Source: Zhongshania aquimaris (lineage in GTDB: Bacteria > Pseudomonadota > Gammaproteobacteria > Pseudomonadales > Spongiibacteraceae). Taken from it: a stretch of 64,000 nt of DNA. This document shows positions 24,392-34,159 of the stretch, in pieces; the stretch's first letter is position 1, and the number at the start of each line of letters is the position of its first letter. The DNA lies in the NCBI RefSeq assembly GCF_019312595.1, contig NZ_JAHWDQ010000002.1, positions 310,001 through 374,000 of the forward strand. Direction: 5' to 3'. A program made the translations under genes and the position numbers. The notes beneath the pieces were generated by a model that made no database searches, was not told where the DNA came from, and was given only the letters and a program-made list of their open reading frames with translations.

Positions 24392-25509
24392 TTGATATAC
24401 GACTGCTCGGAAATATGATGGTACTCCTTGGCACCTTCCATAAAACTCTTCCAGCTGGTATAGACCTTTTTAGTAAGCGGATCGCTATTTCCTAGTTCTT
24501 CTAAATACGCATCAGATGCTTTATGCAGCTCGCGGATAACATCATCAGGTAATTTTCGCAGTTGCACATTGTGCACGTCGACGAGCTCGCGAAGGGCGGC
24601 ATTATTTCTCGCCGTGTACTCGTCTAACATATCCGCATTGGCATAGCGCGCTGCGGTTTCTACCATGGCTTTTAAATCGTCTGGTAGCGCTTCAAAAGCC
24701 TGTTTGTTGATGATGAGTTCTAGTGTCGAACCTGGTTCATGCCAGCCGGGATAGTAGTAATATTTTGCGACTTCGTGAAAGCCAAAGGCGAGGTCGTTGT
24801 ACGGTGCTACCCATTCGGTTGCGTCGATGACCCCGGTTTGCAGAGAAGTGTAAAGTTCGCCACCGGGCAGGGTTACCGAGGTGCCGCCAAGGCGATTCCA
24901 GACTTCACCACCGGAGCCGGGAATTCGCATTTTCAGGCCTTTCACATCGGCGACGGAATTAATTTCCTTGTTAAACCAGCCCGCCATTTGCACGCCGGTA
25001 TTGCCCCCCGCCATGGGCACTAAATTAAAGGGTGCATAGGCTTCGCGCCATAATGCTAAGCCGCCGCCGTGGTATAGCCAGCCATTCATTTCCTGGGCGG
25101 TCATGCCGAAGGGTACGGCGGTGAAGAATATTGATGATGCTAATTTGCCCTTCCAGTAATAGGCGGCGCCGTGACCCGCTTCGGCACTGCCGGTAGATAC
25201 TGCATCAAAAACGCCCATGGCAGGGACTAACTCGCCAGCGCCGTAGACTTTAATCAGTAGGCGTCCCTGACTCATTTTATTGACCATGGCGGCAAATTTT
25301 TCCGGCGCAGTGCCGAGCCCAGGAAATCCCTTTGGCCACGTTGTGACTAATTTCCAGTGGAAAACCTGTTGCCCCGTGGCATTGCTTTGCTGATCAGCTC
25401 GCGTGTCTTTGCTGCGCTCACCCACATATAACCAGCTCATGGCAACGAGAGCGGCTAGCAGTGCTAAAATGACAAGCGGTGAGGTATTGGCTTTGGTCGC
25501 CTGCTTCAT
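24376..25509 (-). CDS. dctP: TRAP transporter substrate-binding protein (DctP/TakP type)
   Basis: This is a 377-residue periplasmic solute-binding protein. An N-terminal hydrophobic segment (about 12-28) serves as signal or anchor. The mature part begins WKLVTTWPKGFPGLGTAPEKFA and has GELVPAMGVFDAVSTGSAEAGHGAAYYW, the ligand region WNRLGGTSVTLPGGELYTSLQTGVIDATEWVAPYND and YYPGWHEPGST, given in fragments. These are features of the TakP subgroup, which binds 2-keto acids or related carboxylates. It begins 16 bases after the uvrD stop with its own AGGAA, and probably partners the DctQM permease encoded 1.4 kb away on the other strand. Confidence 0.92.
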   Translation of the reverse strand: MKQATKANTSPLVILALLAALVAMSWLYVGERSKDTRADQQSNATGQQVFHWKLVTTWPKGFPGLGTAPEKFAAMVNKMSQGRLLIKVYGAGELVPAMGVFDAVSTGSAEAGHGAAYYWKGKLASSIFFTAVPFGMTAQEMNGWLYHGGGLALWREAYAPFNLVPMAGGNTGVQMAGWFNKEINSVADVKGLKMRIPGSGGEVWNRLGGTSVTLPGGELYTSLQTGVIDATEWVAPYNDLAFGFHEVAKYYYYPGWHEPGSTLELIINKQAFEALPDDLKAMVETAARYANADMLDEYTARNNAALRELVDVHNVQLRKLPDDVIRELHKASDAYLEELGNSDPLTKKVYTSWKSFMEGAKEYHHISEQSYINSRDL

Positions 25510-25525
25510 TGTTATTATTCCTGTC

Positions 25526-27697
25526 TTACAATAACTGCAAATTCGCGTACTGCAGCACTAACCATTTGCTGCCTTCATCTTCAAAATTCACCTGTACGCG
25601 GGCACTGGCACCTTGACCTTCAAAGCTGATGACCACGCCGGCACCAAAAATACTGTGTAGCACCCGCTGACCTAAACCGAAGCCAATAGACGCCGCTGCG
25701 GCTTGCTGCGAAGTGGTGGTGCTCTGAGCGTAGCTACTTGGGCGAGTGACCGTGTTATTAATTCGCACTTCATCAATAAGCTCATTGGGAATTTCTCTTA
25801 CAAAGCGCGACAAGCTATTAAAACTTTCTTGGCCGTGCAGGCGACGAGACTCCGCGTAGCTTAAATATAATTTCTGTTCGGCGCGGGTAATACCCACATA
25901 GGCAAGGCGTCGCTCTTCTTCTAGGCGCTCTGGGTCTTCCATCGACATTTTGTGGGGGAAGAGGTTTTCTTCTACGCCAACGATAAACACGGCGGGAAAC
26001 TCAAGACCCTTGGCCGAGTGCAAGGTCATTAACTGCACACTGTCTTCGTGTTCGTCAGCTTGTTGATCACCGGCATCAAGCGCCGCCTGGTCCAGGAACG
26101 CGCGCAGGGGTTCGGCTTCCTCGTCTTCAGAGCTATAACCCCGTGCGGCGGTGATTAATTCCTGGAGGTTTTCTACCCGTGCTTGGGCCTTTTCGCCTTT
26201 TTCTTTCTCGTGAAACGCGATCAAGCCGGATTTGTCGATGGTAATACTCACTTGCTCGTCCAGCGGCAAGTCCTGGCACTGAGCGGATAAATCTTCGATA
26301 AGCGATAGAAAGCTGCGCAGGGCATTGCCGGCGCGGGCGGGGAGCATGCCATTTTCAATAATCGCTACCGCAGAGCGCCACAGTGATAGCTGATGCTGGC
26401 GCGCGTATTCGCGCAGGATTTCGACCGTGCGATTGCCAATGCCGCGGGTCGGGGTATTAATGACTCGCTCGATGGCGGTGTCGTCGTCGCGCAGCGCAAT
26501 GATTCGCAAATAGGCGAGGGCGTTTTTGATTTCTAAACGATCATAAAAGCGCTGACCACCGTAAATACGGTAGGGCACGCCGGCGCGAATTAAATATTCT
26601 TCCAATACGCGGGACTGAGCGTTGCTGCGGTACAGCACGCCGATATCACTGCGGCGATAATCGTCGCGCAGTAATTCGTCAATGCGGTCGGTGACAAATC
26701 GGGCTTCGTCCTGCTCGTTAAAGGCAGCGAACAGCGCAATCTTGTCGCCGTCTTCGCCCTTGGTCCACAGCTCCTTGCCCATGCGTTGACTGTTATTGGC
26801 AATCAGCGCATTGGCGGCTTTTAGAATGGTGCCGGTAGAGCGGTAGTTTTGTTCCAAGCGCACGATTTGGGTGTTTGGAATATCTTTTGAAAACTGCTGT
26901 ATATTCTCTATGCGCGCGCCGCGCCAGCCGTAAATGGACTGGTCATCATCGCCCACGGCGGTCATCGCCATGCCTTTGCTGGTCAATAAGCGCAGCCATG
27001 CGTATTGCACTGCGTTGGTGTCTTGAAATTCGTCTACCAATACATGCTTGAAGCGCTGCTGGTAGTGGTCAAGAATCGCTGGATTGTCACGCCAGAGTTC
27101 TAAGGCGCGCAGTAATAGCTCGGCAAAGTCGATAACCCCCTGTTGGCGGCAGACTTCTTCATAACGGCGGTAAACCTTGAGCATGGTGCTTAAATAGTGA
27201 TCGCCGCCAAAGTCGTCGATATGCGCAGACCGGCGGCCCTCGTCTTTGTGGCCATTAATAAAGTATTGCGATTGGCGCGGCGGCCAGCGGGTGTCGTCTA
27301 ATTCCAATTCGCGATGAATGCGTTTGAGTTGGCGCAGCTGATCGTCGCTGTCCAGAATTTGAAAGTTATCGGGCAAGCCAGCTTCGCGGGCATGGGCTTT
27401 GAGTAAGCGATGCGCCAAGCCGTGAAACGTGCCCACCCACATACCGTGGTTTACGTTGCCATCCAGCAGCGCTTCGATGCGGCCGCGCATTTCACGGGCG
27501 GCTTTATTGGTAAAGGTCACCGCCAAAATGCTGTAGGCAGACAGACCTTCAACCTTTATCTTCCACGCAATGCGGTGTACTAAAACCCGTGTTTTGCCAC
27601 TGCCTGCGCCAGCCAGTACCAGCGTGCCGGTGCTGTCAGCGGTAACAGCGTCGCGCTGCGCGTCATTGAGATCATCAAGAATATAAGATACGTCCAT
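25526..27697 (-). CDS. uvrD: DNA helicase II
   Basis: This 723-residue superfamily 1 helicase acts in nucleotide-excision and mismatch repair. It has the Walker A motif AGAGSGKTRVL, DEFQDTN (motif II), GDDDQSIYGWRGA (III), QNYRST (IV), LMTLHSAKGLEFPAVF (V) and VGITRAEQKLYLSYAE (VI), plus the C-terminal segment ending in the short RNA-polymerase/DNA-contact tail (GQRVLHSIFGAGVVI...GSKWLVLQYA). Full length. Unlike E. coli uvrD I see no CTGT-N8-ACAG box in the 240 bases upstream. dctP follows at 16 bases. Confidence 0.97.
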   Translation of the reverse strand: MDVSYILDDLNDAQRDAVTADSTGTLVLAGAGSGKTRVLVHRIAWKIKVEGLSAYSILAVTFTNKAAREMRGRIEALLDGNVNHGMWVGTFHGLAHRLLKAHAREAGLPDNFQILDSDDQLRQLKRIHRELELDDTRWPPRQSQYFINGHKDEGRRSAHIDDFGGDHYLSTMLKVYRRYEEVCRQQGVIDFAELLLRALELWRDNPAILDHYQQRFKHVLVDEFQDTNAVQYAWLRLLTSKGMAMTAVGDDDQSIYGWRGARIENIQQFSKDIPNTQIVRLEQNYRSTGTILKAANALIANNSQRMGKELWTKGEDGDKIALFAAFNEQDEARFVTDRIDELLRDDYRRSDIGVLYRSNAQSRVLEEYLIRAGVPYRIYGGQRFYDRLEIKNALAYLRIIALRDDDTAIERVINTPTRGIGNRTVEILREYARQHQLSLWRSAVAIIENGMLPARAGNALRSFLSLIEDLSAQCQDLPLDEQVSITIDKSGLIAFHEKEKGEKAQARVENLQELITAARGYSSEDEEAEPLRAFLDQAALDAGDQQADEHEDSVQLMTLHSAKGLEFPAVFIVGVEENLFPHKMSMEDPERLEEERRLAYVGITRAEQKLYLSYAESRRLHGQESFNSLSRFVREIPNELIDEVRINNTVTRPSSYAQSTTTSQQAAAASIGFGLGQRVLHSIFGAGVVISFEGQGASARVQVNFEDEGSKWLVLQYANLQLL

Positions 27698-27844
27698 GGC
27701 GGCATATTCTACTGGGATTCGCCGGCGCTGGCACCGCTAAAATGTGATTAGCGACGAGTGAGCAGCAATATTAGTAATGAGCGCTACTTTGGCGGGATTA
27801 AATGATGGGGGTAGCGGTAGTGATGCTGTCGCTGAGAAATAAGA

Positions 27845-27888
27845 AGCCGCTAGGCATCATGTCTGCTGGGACATAATATCTAGCGGCT
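27845..27888. terminator. Hairpin between the repeat lipoprotein gene and uvrD
   Basis: Outer arms AGCCGCTAG and CTAGCGGCT (perfect, 9 bp) enclose a second perfect pair, ATGTC and GACAT. On the minus strand it follows the lipoprotein stop by about 50 bases and is trailed by CTTATTTCT, a weak T tract, so it probably ends that transcript. Confidence 0.5.
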
Positions 27889-27938
27889 AATTGGTAGAGA
27901 TATCGTTATGAACTTATTGTGGGCTGGGCCCTATGCGG

Positions 27939-29585
27939 TCATTTTTGAGCTGCTATTTCCTCACTAATTGGTCCTTCATCTGCAATACGCGTAAAGCTAG
28001 CTTCAACGAGTACATCGGCGAAATCTTCTTGGCCAGCGGGACTCTTGCTGTTGATTAACACGCTATTCGCTGCACCTTTTACGGGTGCGAAGTTGAGAAA
28101 CCATGTGTCGCCAAACTCGTCTGTCTCAGTGTAAGACAGAGTGCCTGCGGAGTTGACATTCCAAACCAAGGTCGTGACATCATCTTCGTCGAAAGTCACG
28201 GTGCCTGTGCCATCGTCCTTAAGTTGAATGCTGAAGCTTTCCACAAAGCCGACCTTGTCATGATAAGACGGCGAGGTAGATGTGATCTGCCAATTGCCGA
28301 CTAACTCTGCCTCATCAAATCCGGTGTACCGATTAACGAGGATGTCTACCAAGTTTTCGCCATCACCAACAAGAGTGGTTGTGAACTGTCCTACCCGAGC
28401 AAAGAATATCTCATCTCCCTCGTCGACGAATTTTAAGTCACCCCACCGCTCAACAGTAAATGCGCTAGTGTTGTCGTCCAGATCGTCTTTATTGAATAGG
28501 CCACCATCTCCGTCGCTGTCGACATTGGCTGTGAAAGTATAGTTGCCTTCATTTATTGAGAATGTACCAAACTCGCCAGATAAGGCTTGCTGGGGTTCGC
28601 CATCATAGTTTTCTAGATTGTTGGTGTGGGCGATGACGTACTCACTGTCAGATAGAAAAGTCAGTATATTTAGGTTATCCGCATCGGCTTCATAGAGTTG
28701 CCATGCGCCTTGTAATTCTTGATTCAGATTTTTTACGCGGCTAAACACGACCGTGTCACTGTCGACATCGGTAAAGGTGAGGCTTAGGGTGTCGCCAGTG
28801 ACGGTGGCAGTCGATACGGAGCTTCCATCGTCGTAAAGCCCGCCTGAGTTATCGGACTGGGCGATGAGCGATGTGCTGAAATCACCGTTGTCGACATCCC
28901 ATGTGTAATTTCCAAACTCAACCGAGCCAGCGGTTTGATCGCCGTCATCGCTATGCTCGTGAATGATGATATATCGAGTTGTATCAATGAAGGTCAGAAT
29001 ATTGCGTTTGCCGTCACCTTCGCTGTATAGCCAGCTACCGAGGATTTGGGATTCCTGGGCGTTCAGGAAATGTGCCTCAGCCTGTTCTTCGCTGACCAGC
29101 TCAATGCCGTCGCCGATGGTATCCAGTATCGCTTGGGCTTCGCTGTCGAAGTTGGCACTGGCTAAGTCTAAGGTACTATCTTTAAAGGCGTTTTCCGCTT
29201 CTGCTGAGATTGAAATGCCATTGTCGGGATTGCCATCGTCGTCTAGTGATTGCAGTAGCTGCAAGATATTAGTTCGAACTTCACTATTACCCTGGGCGAG
29301 GTCAGTTGGCGTGATTTGCTGTGTTGCGCTGATACTGGGGAACTGCAGATCGCCAATAGAGAATACAATTGACTCTCCCTCGCGGTAGTCGAATTCACCT
29401 AGGGCGTTGGTCAGGCCCTCCAAGCTATCAGTTTGGTACTTCACGCCGAATACTGGGCTATCGGTAAAAATACCTTTGAGGCTATCGCTGGGAACGCCGG
29501 AACCACCGCTGCCAGAGCCGCCACTGCCACCGCCGCACGCGGTGATAAGAAGCACACAGTTTAAACCAAGCAATTTTAACTTCAT
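27939..29585 (-). CDS. Lipoprotein with tandem lipocalin-like repeats, unknown function
   Basis: This is a 548-residue surface or periplasmic lipoprotein with lipobox LLITACGGG followed by a Gly/Ser spacer. An N-terminal module (about 36-100) has FTDSPVFGVKYQTDSLEG...GEFDYREGESIVFSIGD, a pattern seen at the start of many secreted proteins of marine bacteria. Then come two clear tandem copies: residues 181-284 (ILGSWLYSEGDG...NILTFIDTTRYIIIHEH...VVFSRV) and 291-397 (LQGAWQLYEADADNLNILTFLSDSEYVIAHT...IFFARV), and a third, divergent copy from about 427 (LVGNWQITSTS). Each looks like a small beta sheet unit rich in Asp. It is monocistronic, with a hairpin after the gene. I cannot assign a role. 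Confidence 0.8.
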   Translation of the reverse strand: MKLKLLGLNCVLLITACGGGSGGSGSGGSGVPSDSLKGIFTDSPVFGVKYQTDSLEGLTNALGEFDYREGESIVFSIGDLQFPSISATQQITPTDLAQGNSEVRTNILQLLQSLDDDGNPDNGISISAEAENAFKDSTLDLASANFDSEAQAILDTIGDGIELVSEEQAEAHFLNAQESQILGSWLYSEGDGKRNILTFIDTTRYIIIHEHSDDGDQTAGSVEFGNYTWDVDNGDFSTSLIAQSDNSGGLYDDGSSVSTATVTGDTLSLTFTDVDSDTVVFSRVKNLNQELQGAWQLYEADADNLNILTFLSDSEYVIAHTNNLENYDGEPQQALSGEFGTFSINEGNYTFTANVDSDGDGGLFNKDDLDDNTSAFTVERWGDLKFVDEGDEIFFARVGQFTTTLVGDGENLVDILVNRYTGFDEAELVGNWQITSTSPSYHDKVGFVESFSIQLKDDGTGTVTFDEDDVTTLVWNVNSAGTLSYTETDEFGDTWFLNFAPVKGAANSVLINSKSPAGQEDFADVLVEASFTRIADEGPISEEIAAQK

Positions 29586-29790
29586 TACAGCTACTCCAAT
29601 ATCAATACTATTTTTAGAAAAGACCTACTCAAAATACATAGCTTGCATTCGGTGTGAGGTTAAGATTAAGGCTAAGTCTTATTCCGCGAAGAGGCTTCCC
29701 CAATATTGGGGAGGGCGACGTTTAGTGACGAGTAGAGGCCAATGCTCATAGGCTGAGTTACAATGAAAGCCCAAGCCTAATAATTTCGAG

Positions 29791-30660
29791 ATGCCGGAGT
29801 TAAATTTGCGACCGAGAAATATCATCCGAGCCATGGAAACTTGCAGAGAGCAAATGCGCCGCTCTGAGCGCAAAGTGGCGGACTATATTCTGGCAAACCG
29901 CAAAGAAGTCATTCATATGCGGATTGTTGACCTTGCTCAGGAAGCGCATGTTAGCGAGCCCACCGTCGTGCGTTTTTGCCGCGCGGTGGGTTGCGACGGC
30001 TTTCAGAACTTTAAAGTGGCGCTAGCTCAGCATATTGCCCACAGCCCCGAGTACGAAGAATTTAGCTTTGGCGACGAGGACTCTGCACGCCAATACACAT
30101 TTAAAGTGTTCGATTCCACGATGGAGGCCTTAAAAAAGGTCCGCGACAGCATCGAGGTCTCTGCAATCGAACAAGCAGTTGAACTACTAAGCAACGCCCG
30201 TCGCGTTGAGTTTTACGGTTTTGGCGCCTCGGCTGCCGTCGCCACCGACGCCCAGCACAATCTGTTTCGACTGCAAATATCGGCCAGTGTGTATTCCGAT
30301 CCCCATGTGCAAGCCATGTCGGCCATGTCTCTGAGCCAGCAAGATGTGGTGGTGGTCATTTCCCAATCGGGCCGAACCAAGGCTTTATTGGATGCCATAA
30401 ACTTAGCCAAACGCAACGGTGCGCCGGTAATTGCGCTCGCGCCGAGCGGGTCACCTGTTGCTGCGGAAGCAGACCTCGCCATTTATATCGACGTAGACAT
30501 GGACGAGGGCGACTACACCCCTTTGCCATCGCGCCTTGCGCATATGGCGGTGCTGGATATTCTGGCGGTAGGAATTTCGCACAGCAAGGCGGGTGTGCGC
30601 GAGCATTTGAAGACAATAGAAAAAGGTTTGCAGGTGCTGCGTACAGATATAAAAGAGTGA
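29791..30660 (+). CDS. hexR: HexR-like transcriptional regulator (RpiR family, SIS domain)
   Basis: This is a 289-residue regulator. Residues about 15-90 are an RpiR-type HTH (RRSERKVADYILANRKEV...DLAQEAHVSEPTVVRFCRAVGCDGFQNFK), and residues about 130-260 are a SIS sugar-phosphate-binding domain (VEFYGFGASAAVATDAQHNLFRL; VVVISQSGRTKALLDAI). Similarity to Pseudomonas HexR suggests it senses 2-keto-3-deoxy-6-phosphogluconate and controls glucose catabolic genes. None of the usual neighbours (zwf, pgl, edd, eda) is beside it, so the assignment is by sequence. It starts at an ATG without a strong ribosome site. Confidence 0.85.
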   Translation: MPELNLRPRNIIRAMETCREQMRRSERKVADYILANRKEVIHMRIVDLAQEAHVSEPTVVRFCRAVGCDGFQNFKVALAQHIAHSPEYEEFSFGDEDSARQYTFKVFDSTMEALKKVRDSIEVSAIEQAVELLSNARRVEFYGFGASAAVATDAQHNLFRLQISASVYSDPHVQAMSAMSLSQQDVVVVISQSGRTKALLDAINLAKRNGAPVIALAPSGSPVAAEADLAIYIDVDMDEGDYTPLPSRLAHMAVLDILAVGISHSKAGVREHLKTIEKGLQVLRTDIKE

Positions 30661-31091
30661 GTGTTTTTTCTTTTTCAGTGATTTTTGGAATAGAATATAA
30701 TATTTCATACACATTTCCGTGAGTTCAAACTTTAATTGCGACGCCTCCCTCCTTTTCGTCATGTTAATATTCGGCGAATTTTGTCTACGCGGTAGTGAGC
30801 ATGGTGGAATGTAAATTATCCCTAGTGATAGTGATGCATTCCCTGTGTTGCGAATGGTTCTGGGTCACTTATATTTCAGTGTGACGCACCAAAATCACAA
30901 AGCACCTAATCGGCGTTATAGTGTAGGCGTTAGATATAGTTTGCTGTATATGTAATGATAGGGCTTGGTATAGATATGGTTTATAGGCAATAGTTAAAGC
31001 CATAGAAGAGTGGTGCATGTGGTGCTCTAAATAGCTGCTGTGGCTTTCTGCAGTCAATGCTATAGCAGTTAGTTGATGAGAGGGAAGTGCT
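30661..31091. other. Gene-free A+T-rich spacer
   Basis: These 431 bases between hexR and the hybrid kinase hold no supported gene. The short minus-strand frames here are His/Ser/Tyr-rich noise. The stretch at about 30917-31010 is rich in TATAG/ATAGT words and probably holds the kinase promoter. GAGGGAAG just before the GTG at 31092 is its ribosome site. Confidence 0.45.
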
Positions 31092-34000
31092 GTGACTCAA
31101 GGAATTTTTATATTACGCGCTATCGGCTCGTTTGTGGCATTGTCGATACTCTCAGTGATCATCATTGGCATGCTGTACAACCAAGATAGAAATACGGTGT
31201 ACAGCCGCAGTCTGGAAAACCTAGATACTATTCGCGATCGCAATATTAATGTCTTCGAGAATGAAGTAGGCAAGTTGGGTTTTGTGCTTTTTGATATCAA
31301 ACTTGGCATCATCCGCAAGAAGATATTGAAGCCGAATGCGTCGCTCGATCGCCAGTCTTTAGAAACATTTTTATTAGATTATTCAAGTAATAGATTGATT
31401 TCTCAAATTCGTTGGATAGACGAAAACGGAATGGAACGAGCCCGAATCGATAGGGCTGGAAGAGCGAGTGAGGCGTTTATTTCGGCGGAAGTTTTACAGG
31501 ACAAATCCTCCCGCTATTACTATGTAGAAGCAATGAGTGAGTTGGAGGAAGCGATTTATATTTCGCCAATTGACTTGAATATTGAGCAGGAAAAAATAGT
31601 GCAGCCATTTCAGCCGACGTTGCGAATGGCCATACCTACCCGTAAAGAAGATGGGCTCACGGAGGGGCTCATAGTGTTAAATGTCGATTTGACGTCGATA
31701 TTTGATGCAATTTATACATCTGCAAGCGCTGGCGTGGTGTTCCGCTTGCTTGATTCGTCTGGCAATTTATTAATCGATACAGATGACTCAGATAGCGCAT
31801 GGGCGTCGCTGCTTGGGCTATCGGGTCCGAAGCGAAATATTGATCGCGAGGCCCATTTAAAGAAATTGATTGCACTGGCAGATGACGATGTTGTCGATCA
31901 GCATCGCAGCGACACCGAGAGGCTGGAAAGATTAAATGGCCTGTTGAGCACAGGTAAGGAAACCTACTATATACATACTTATTTGAGTGATAGTTATTTA
32001 CACAAACTAAGTCGTGATGCCCTGCTGGGGCAACTGCCGATATTGATTCTACTCCTATTGTTTTCTCTTGCCGTTGCGGTCTATGTGTATCGTTATGATC
32101 GCAAGCTCAACGAGCTGAATAGTGACCTTCAATTTCAGGTAGACGAGGTCAAAAAGGTCAATTTATACAAGTCGAATTTTTTGGCAAATATGAGCCACGA
32201 AATCCGCACGCCCTTAACGTCGATTATGGGATTACTGGAAATTATTCGTCGTAATCCCGATGCTGAAAACTTAAGCCGCAATATTGATGTTGCAAGCGCC
32301 GCGGCGAGGAACTTACTGTTATTGATTAACGATATTCTCGACTTAAGCAGAGTAGAATCTGGCCGGATTAAGCTTGAAAGCAGCGAGTTGTCGATCGACC
32401 CCTTGGTTGATAGTTCCATGGTGCTATTTTCTAATGAGGCGCAAGCAAAGGGCATTGAATTAATTTCTGAGGTGGCTCCCGAACTATCTAGTTTGAGTTT
32501 CAGTGGCGATGCACTACGCGTACAGCAATTGCTTAATAATCTTATTGGCAATGCGGTTAAATTTACGACGAAGGGCAGTGTAACAGTTAGTGTTGATTTA
32601 ATAGCAAGGTCCGATAATAGCGCCACAATACAGTTTTGCGTGGCGGATACCGGCATAGGTATTGATGTGGCGGAACTAAGCCAGCTATGTGAACCTTTTG
32701 TACAGGCGGATGTTTCGGTAACGCGTAAATACGGCGGTAGCGGCTTGGGCTTATCTATCACTCGGCATTTGCTTGAGTTAATGGATAGCCAGTTACACGT
32801 TGAAAGTAGGTTGACCGAAGGTTCACGCTTTTCTTTTATTCTGCGGCTGCCGGTAGTAGCGGAGCTCAGTGCCGAGATCGTTAAGCTGCGAACGGAATTG
32901 CCAAAAAGGGTGTTAATTGTTGAGGAGAATCCTAGGGTCTGTGAGGTTCTCGATAAAATGTTTTCCTATTGGGGATGCAAAACAAGCGCATTGTTCAGCA
33001 GCGAGGCTGCGTTCTATGCGGTTGTTGAGCGAGCGGACTCGGGTGAGCAATTCGATCTTTTGATTGTGGAAAAGCGTCTGTCGGAGACTGATGGCGCCGC
33101 CTTAATTCAGCGAATCAATACCTACCTTGACTCTCGGGCCCATGCCCGTCCCCAAGAAATATTAATGGCTTTGGAAGTCGATCACGCCGAGGTGCTGAGC
33201 GCGCCAGACTTGGCAGGAGTCACAATTCTGCAAAAGCCGGTGACCATGTCGCGCTTGCTGGAGGCGCTTGGGAAAAAGAATGTAATTTCATTGATTAGAG
33301 CTGCTGGAACTGAATCAGATTTAGTAGAGGTGCTGATTGGCGTTTTGCGCGAGAAGTTAAGTTGGGCCAGTGCACCTAAAATTCTTCTGGCAGATGACAA
33401 TGCCTATAACCGCGTTTTACTGGAAGAGCTTTTCGGCAGCTTTGGTTTGAGCGTAACAATGGTGAATGATGGGATGGAGGCGCTTAAACAGGTACAGAAT
33501 AAGCAGTTTGATATTGTGTTTCTTGATATTCAGATGCCAGTTATGGATGGCCTGACTGCAGCAAGGGCCATGCGTAAAGTGTACTCGGAGACAGAACTAC
33601 CTATTATTGCCCTGTCGGCGGCCACCTTTGACAGTGATATTGAAGAGGCAGTCGCTGCGGGATTTAATGCCCATATTGCCAAGCCAATCAATGTAGAAAA
33701 GTTGATTAATACTATTCTCCAATATTGGACGCCGCTTTCCGCGTCGCCGGAAATTGGAACGCAATCTTTTAAGAAAGAAGTGGGCAGTGGCAGTGCGTTA
33801 TCTCTTGACGGCTTGTTTGCGATGCCGGAGTTCACCTCAGTAAACCCAATGTATCAATATATTGGTGAAAAGGCGTACCGACGGGTAGCGGTCGCCTTTG
33901 TTAAGGATATGGAAAAAGAACTGGTGTCTTGTGAAAATAATCCCGAGCTTAGTATCCGCGATCAGCAGCGCCTGTTTCACAGGCTAACTGGTGCCGCTGC

Positions 34001-34157
34001 TTCGGTTGGTGCTGTCCGCTTGGCCGAACTAAACAGCGAAATGATTGAGCAAGCATCTAAGGACCCTAATCTTTCACTAAGGCCTCTTTTTGATGCGATT
34101 AAGCAGGCAATAAAAATATTGAGAGTATATGTGGATGTACCAGAAGACGAGAATTAA
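31092..34157 (+). CDS. Hybrid sensor histidine kinase with two receivers and HPt
   Basis: This is a 1021-residue inner-membrane phosphorelay kinase. A helix (about 8-28) leads to a periplasmic sensor of the CACHE type (about 30-305) and a second helix (about 313-333). HisKA has its phospho-site at His369 (NMSHEIRTPL); the ATPase domain has N-box NNLIGNAVKF, DTGIGI and GGSGLGLSI. Receiver 1 (605-725) is degenerate: Glu611-Glu612 replace the acidic pair and Glu660 replaces the phospho-aspartate. Receiver 2 (762-878) is intact (Asp768-Asp769, Asp812, Lys864). A C-terminal HPt domain carries His963 in LFHRLTGAAAS. It starts at a GTG preceded by GAGGGAAG. It is convergent with the receiver/GGDEF/CheBR operon. 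Confidence 0.93.
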   Translation: MTQGIFILRAIGSFVALSILSVIIIGMLYNQDRNTVYSRSLENLDTIRDRNINVFENEVGKLGFVLFDIKLGIIRKKILKPNASLDRQSLETFLLDYSSNRLISQIRWIDENGMERARIDRAGRASEAFISAEVLQDKSSRYYYVEAMSELEEAIYISPIDLNIEQEKIVQPFQPTLRMAIPTRKEDGLTEGLIVLNVDLTSIFDAIYTSASAGVVFRLLDSSGNLLIDTDDSDSAWASLLGLSGPKRNIDREAHLKKLIALADDDVVDQHRSDTERLERLNGLLSTGKETYYIHTYLSDSYLHKLSRDALLGQLPILILLLLFSLAVAVYVYRYDRKLNELNSDLQFQVDEVKKVNLYKSNFLANMSHEIRTPLTSIMGLLEIIRRNPDAENLSRNIDVASAAARNLLLLINDILDLSRVESGRIKLESSELSIDPLVDSSMVLFSNEAQAKGIELISEVAPELSSLSFSGDALRVQQLLNNLIGNAVKFTTKGSVTVSVDLIARSDNSATIQFCVADTGIGIDVAELSQLCEPFVQADVSVTRKYGGSGLGLSITRHLLELMDSQLHVESRLTEGSRFSFILRLPVVAELSAEIVKLRTELPKRVLIVEENPRVCEVLDKMFSYWGCKTSALFSSEAAFYAVVERADSGEQFDLLIVEKRLSETDGAALIQRINTYLDSRAHARPQEILMALEVDHAEVLSAPDLAGVTILQKPVTMSRLLEALGKKNVISLIRAAGTESDLVEVLIGVLREKLSWASAPKILLADDNAYNRVLLEELFGSFGLSVTMVNDGMEALKQVQNKQFDIVFLDIQMPVMDGLTAARAMRKVYSETELPIIALSAATFDSDIEEAVAAGFNAHIAKPINVEKLINTILQYWTPLSASPEIGTQSFKKEVGSGSALSLDGLFAMPEFTSVNPMYQYIGEKAYRRVAVAFVKDMEKELVSCENNPELSIRDQQRLFHRLTGAAASVGAVRLAELNSEMIEQASKDPNLSLRPLFDAIKQAIKILRVYVDVPEDEN

Positions 34158-34159
34158 GC

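Noticed and set aside
27698..27938. Expected LexA box upstream of uvrD
   Set aside because: No CTGT-N8-ACAG or near match is visible, so SOS control of uvrD is not supported here.
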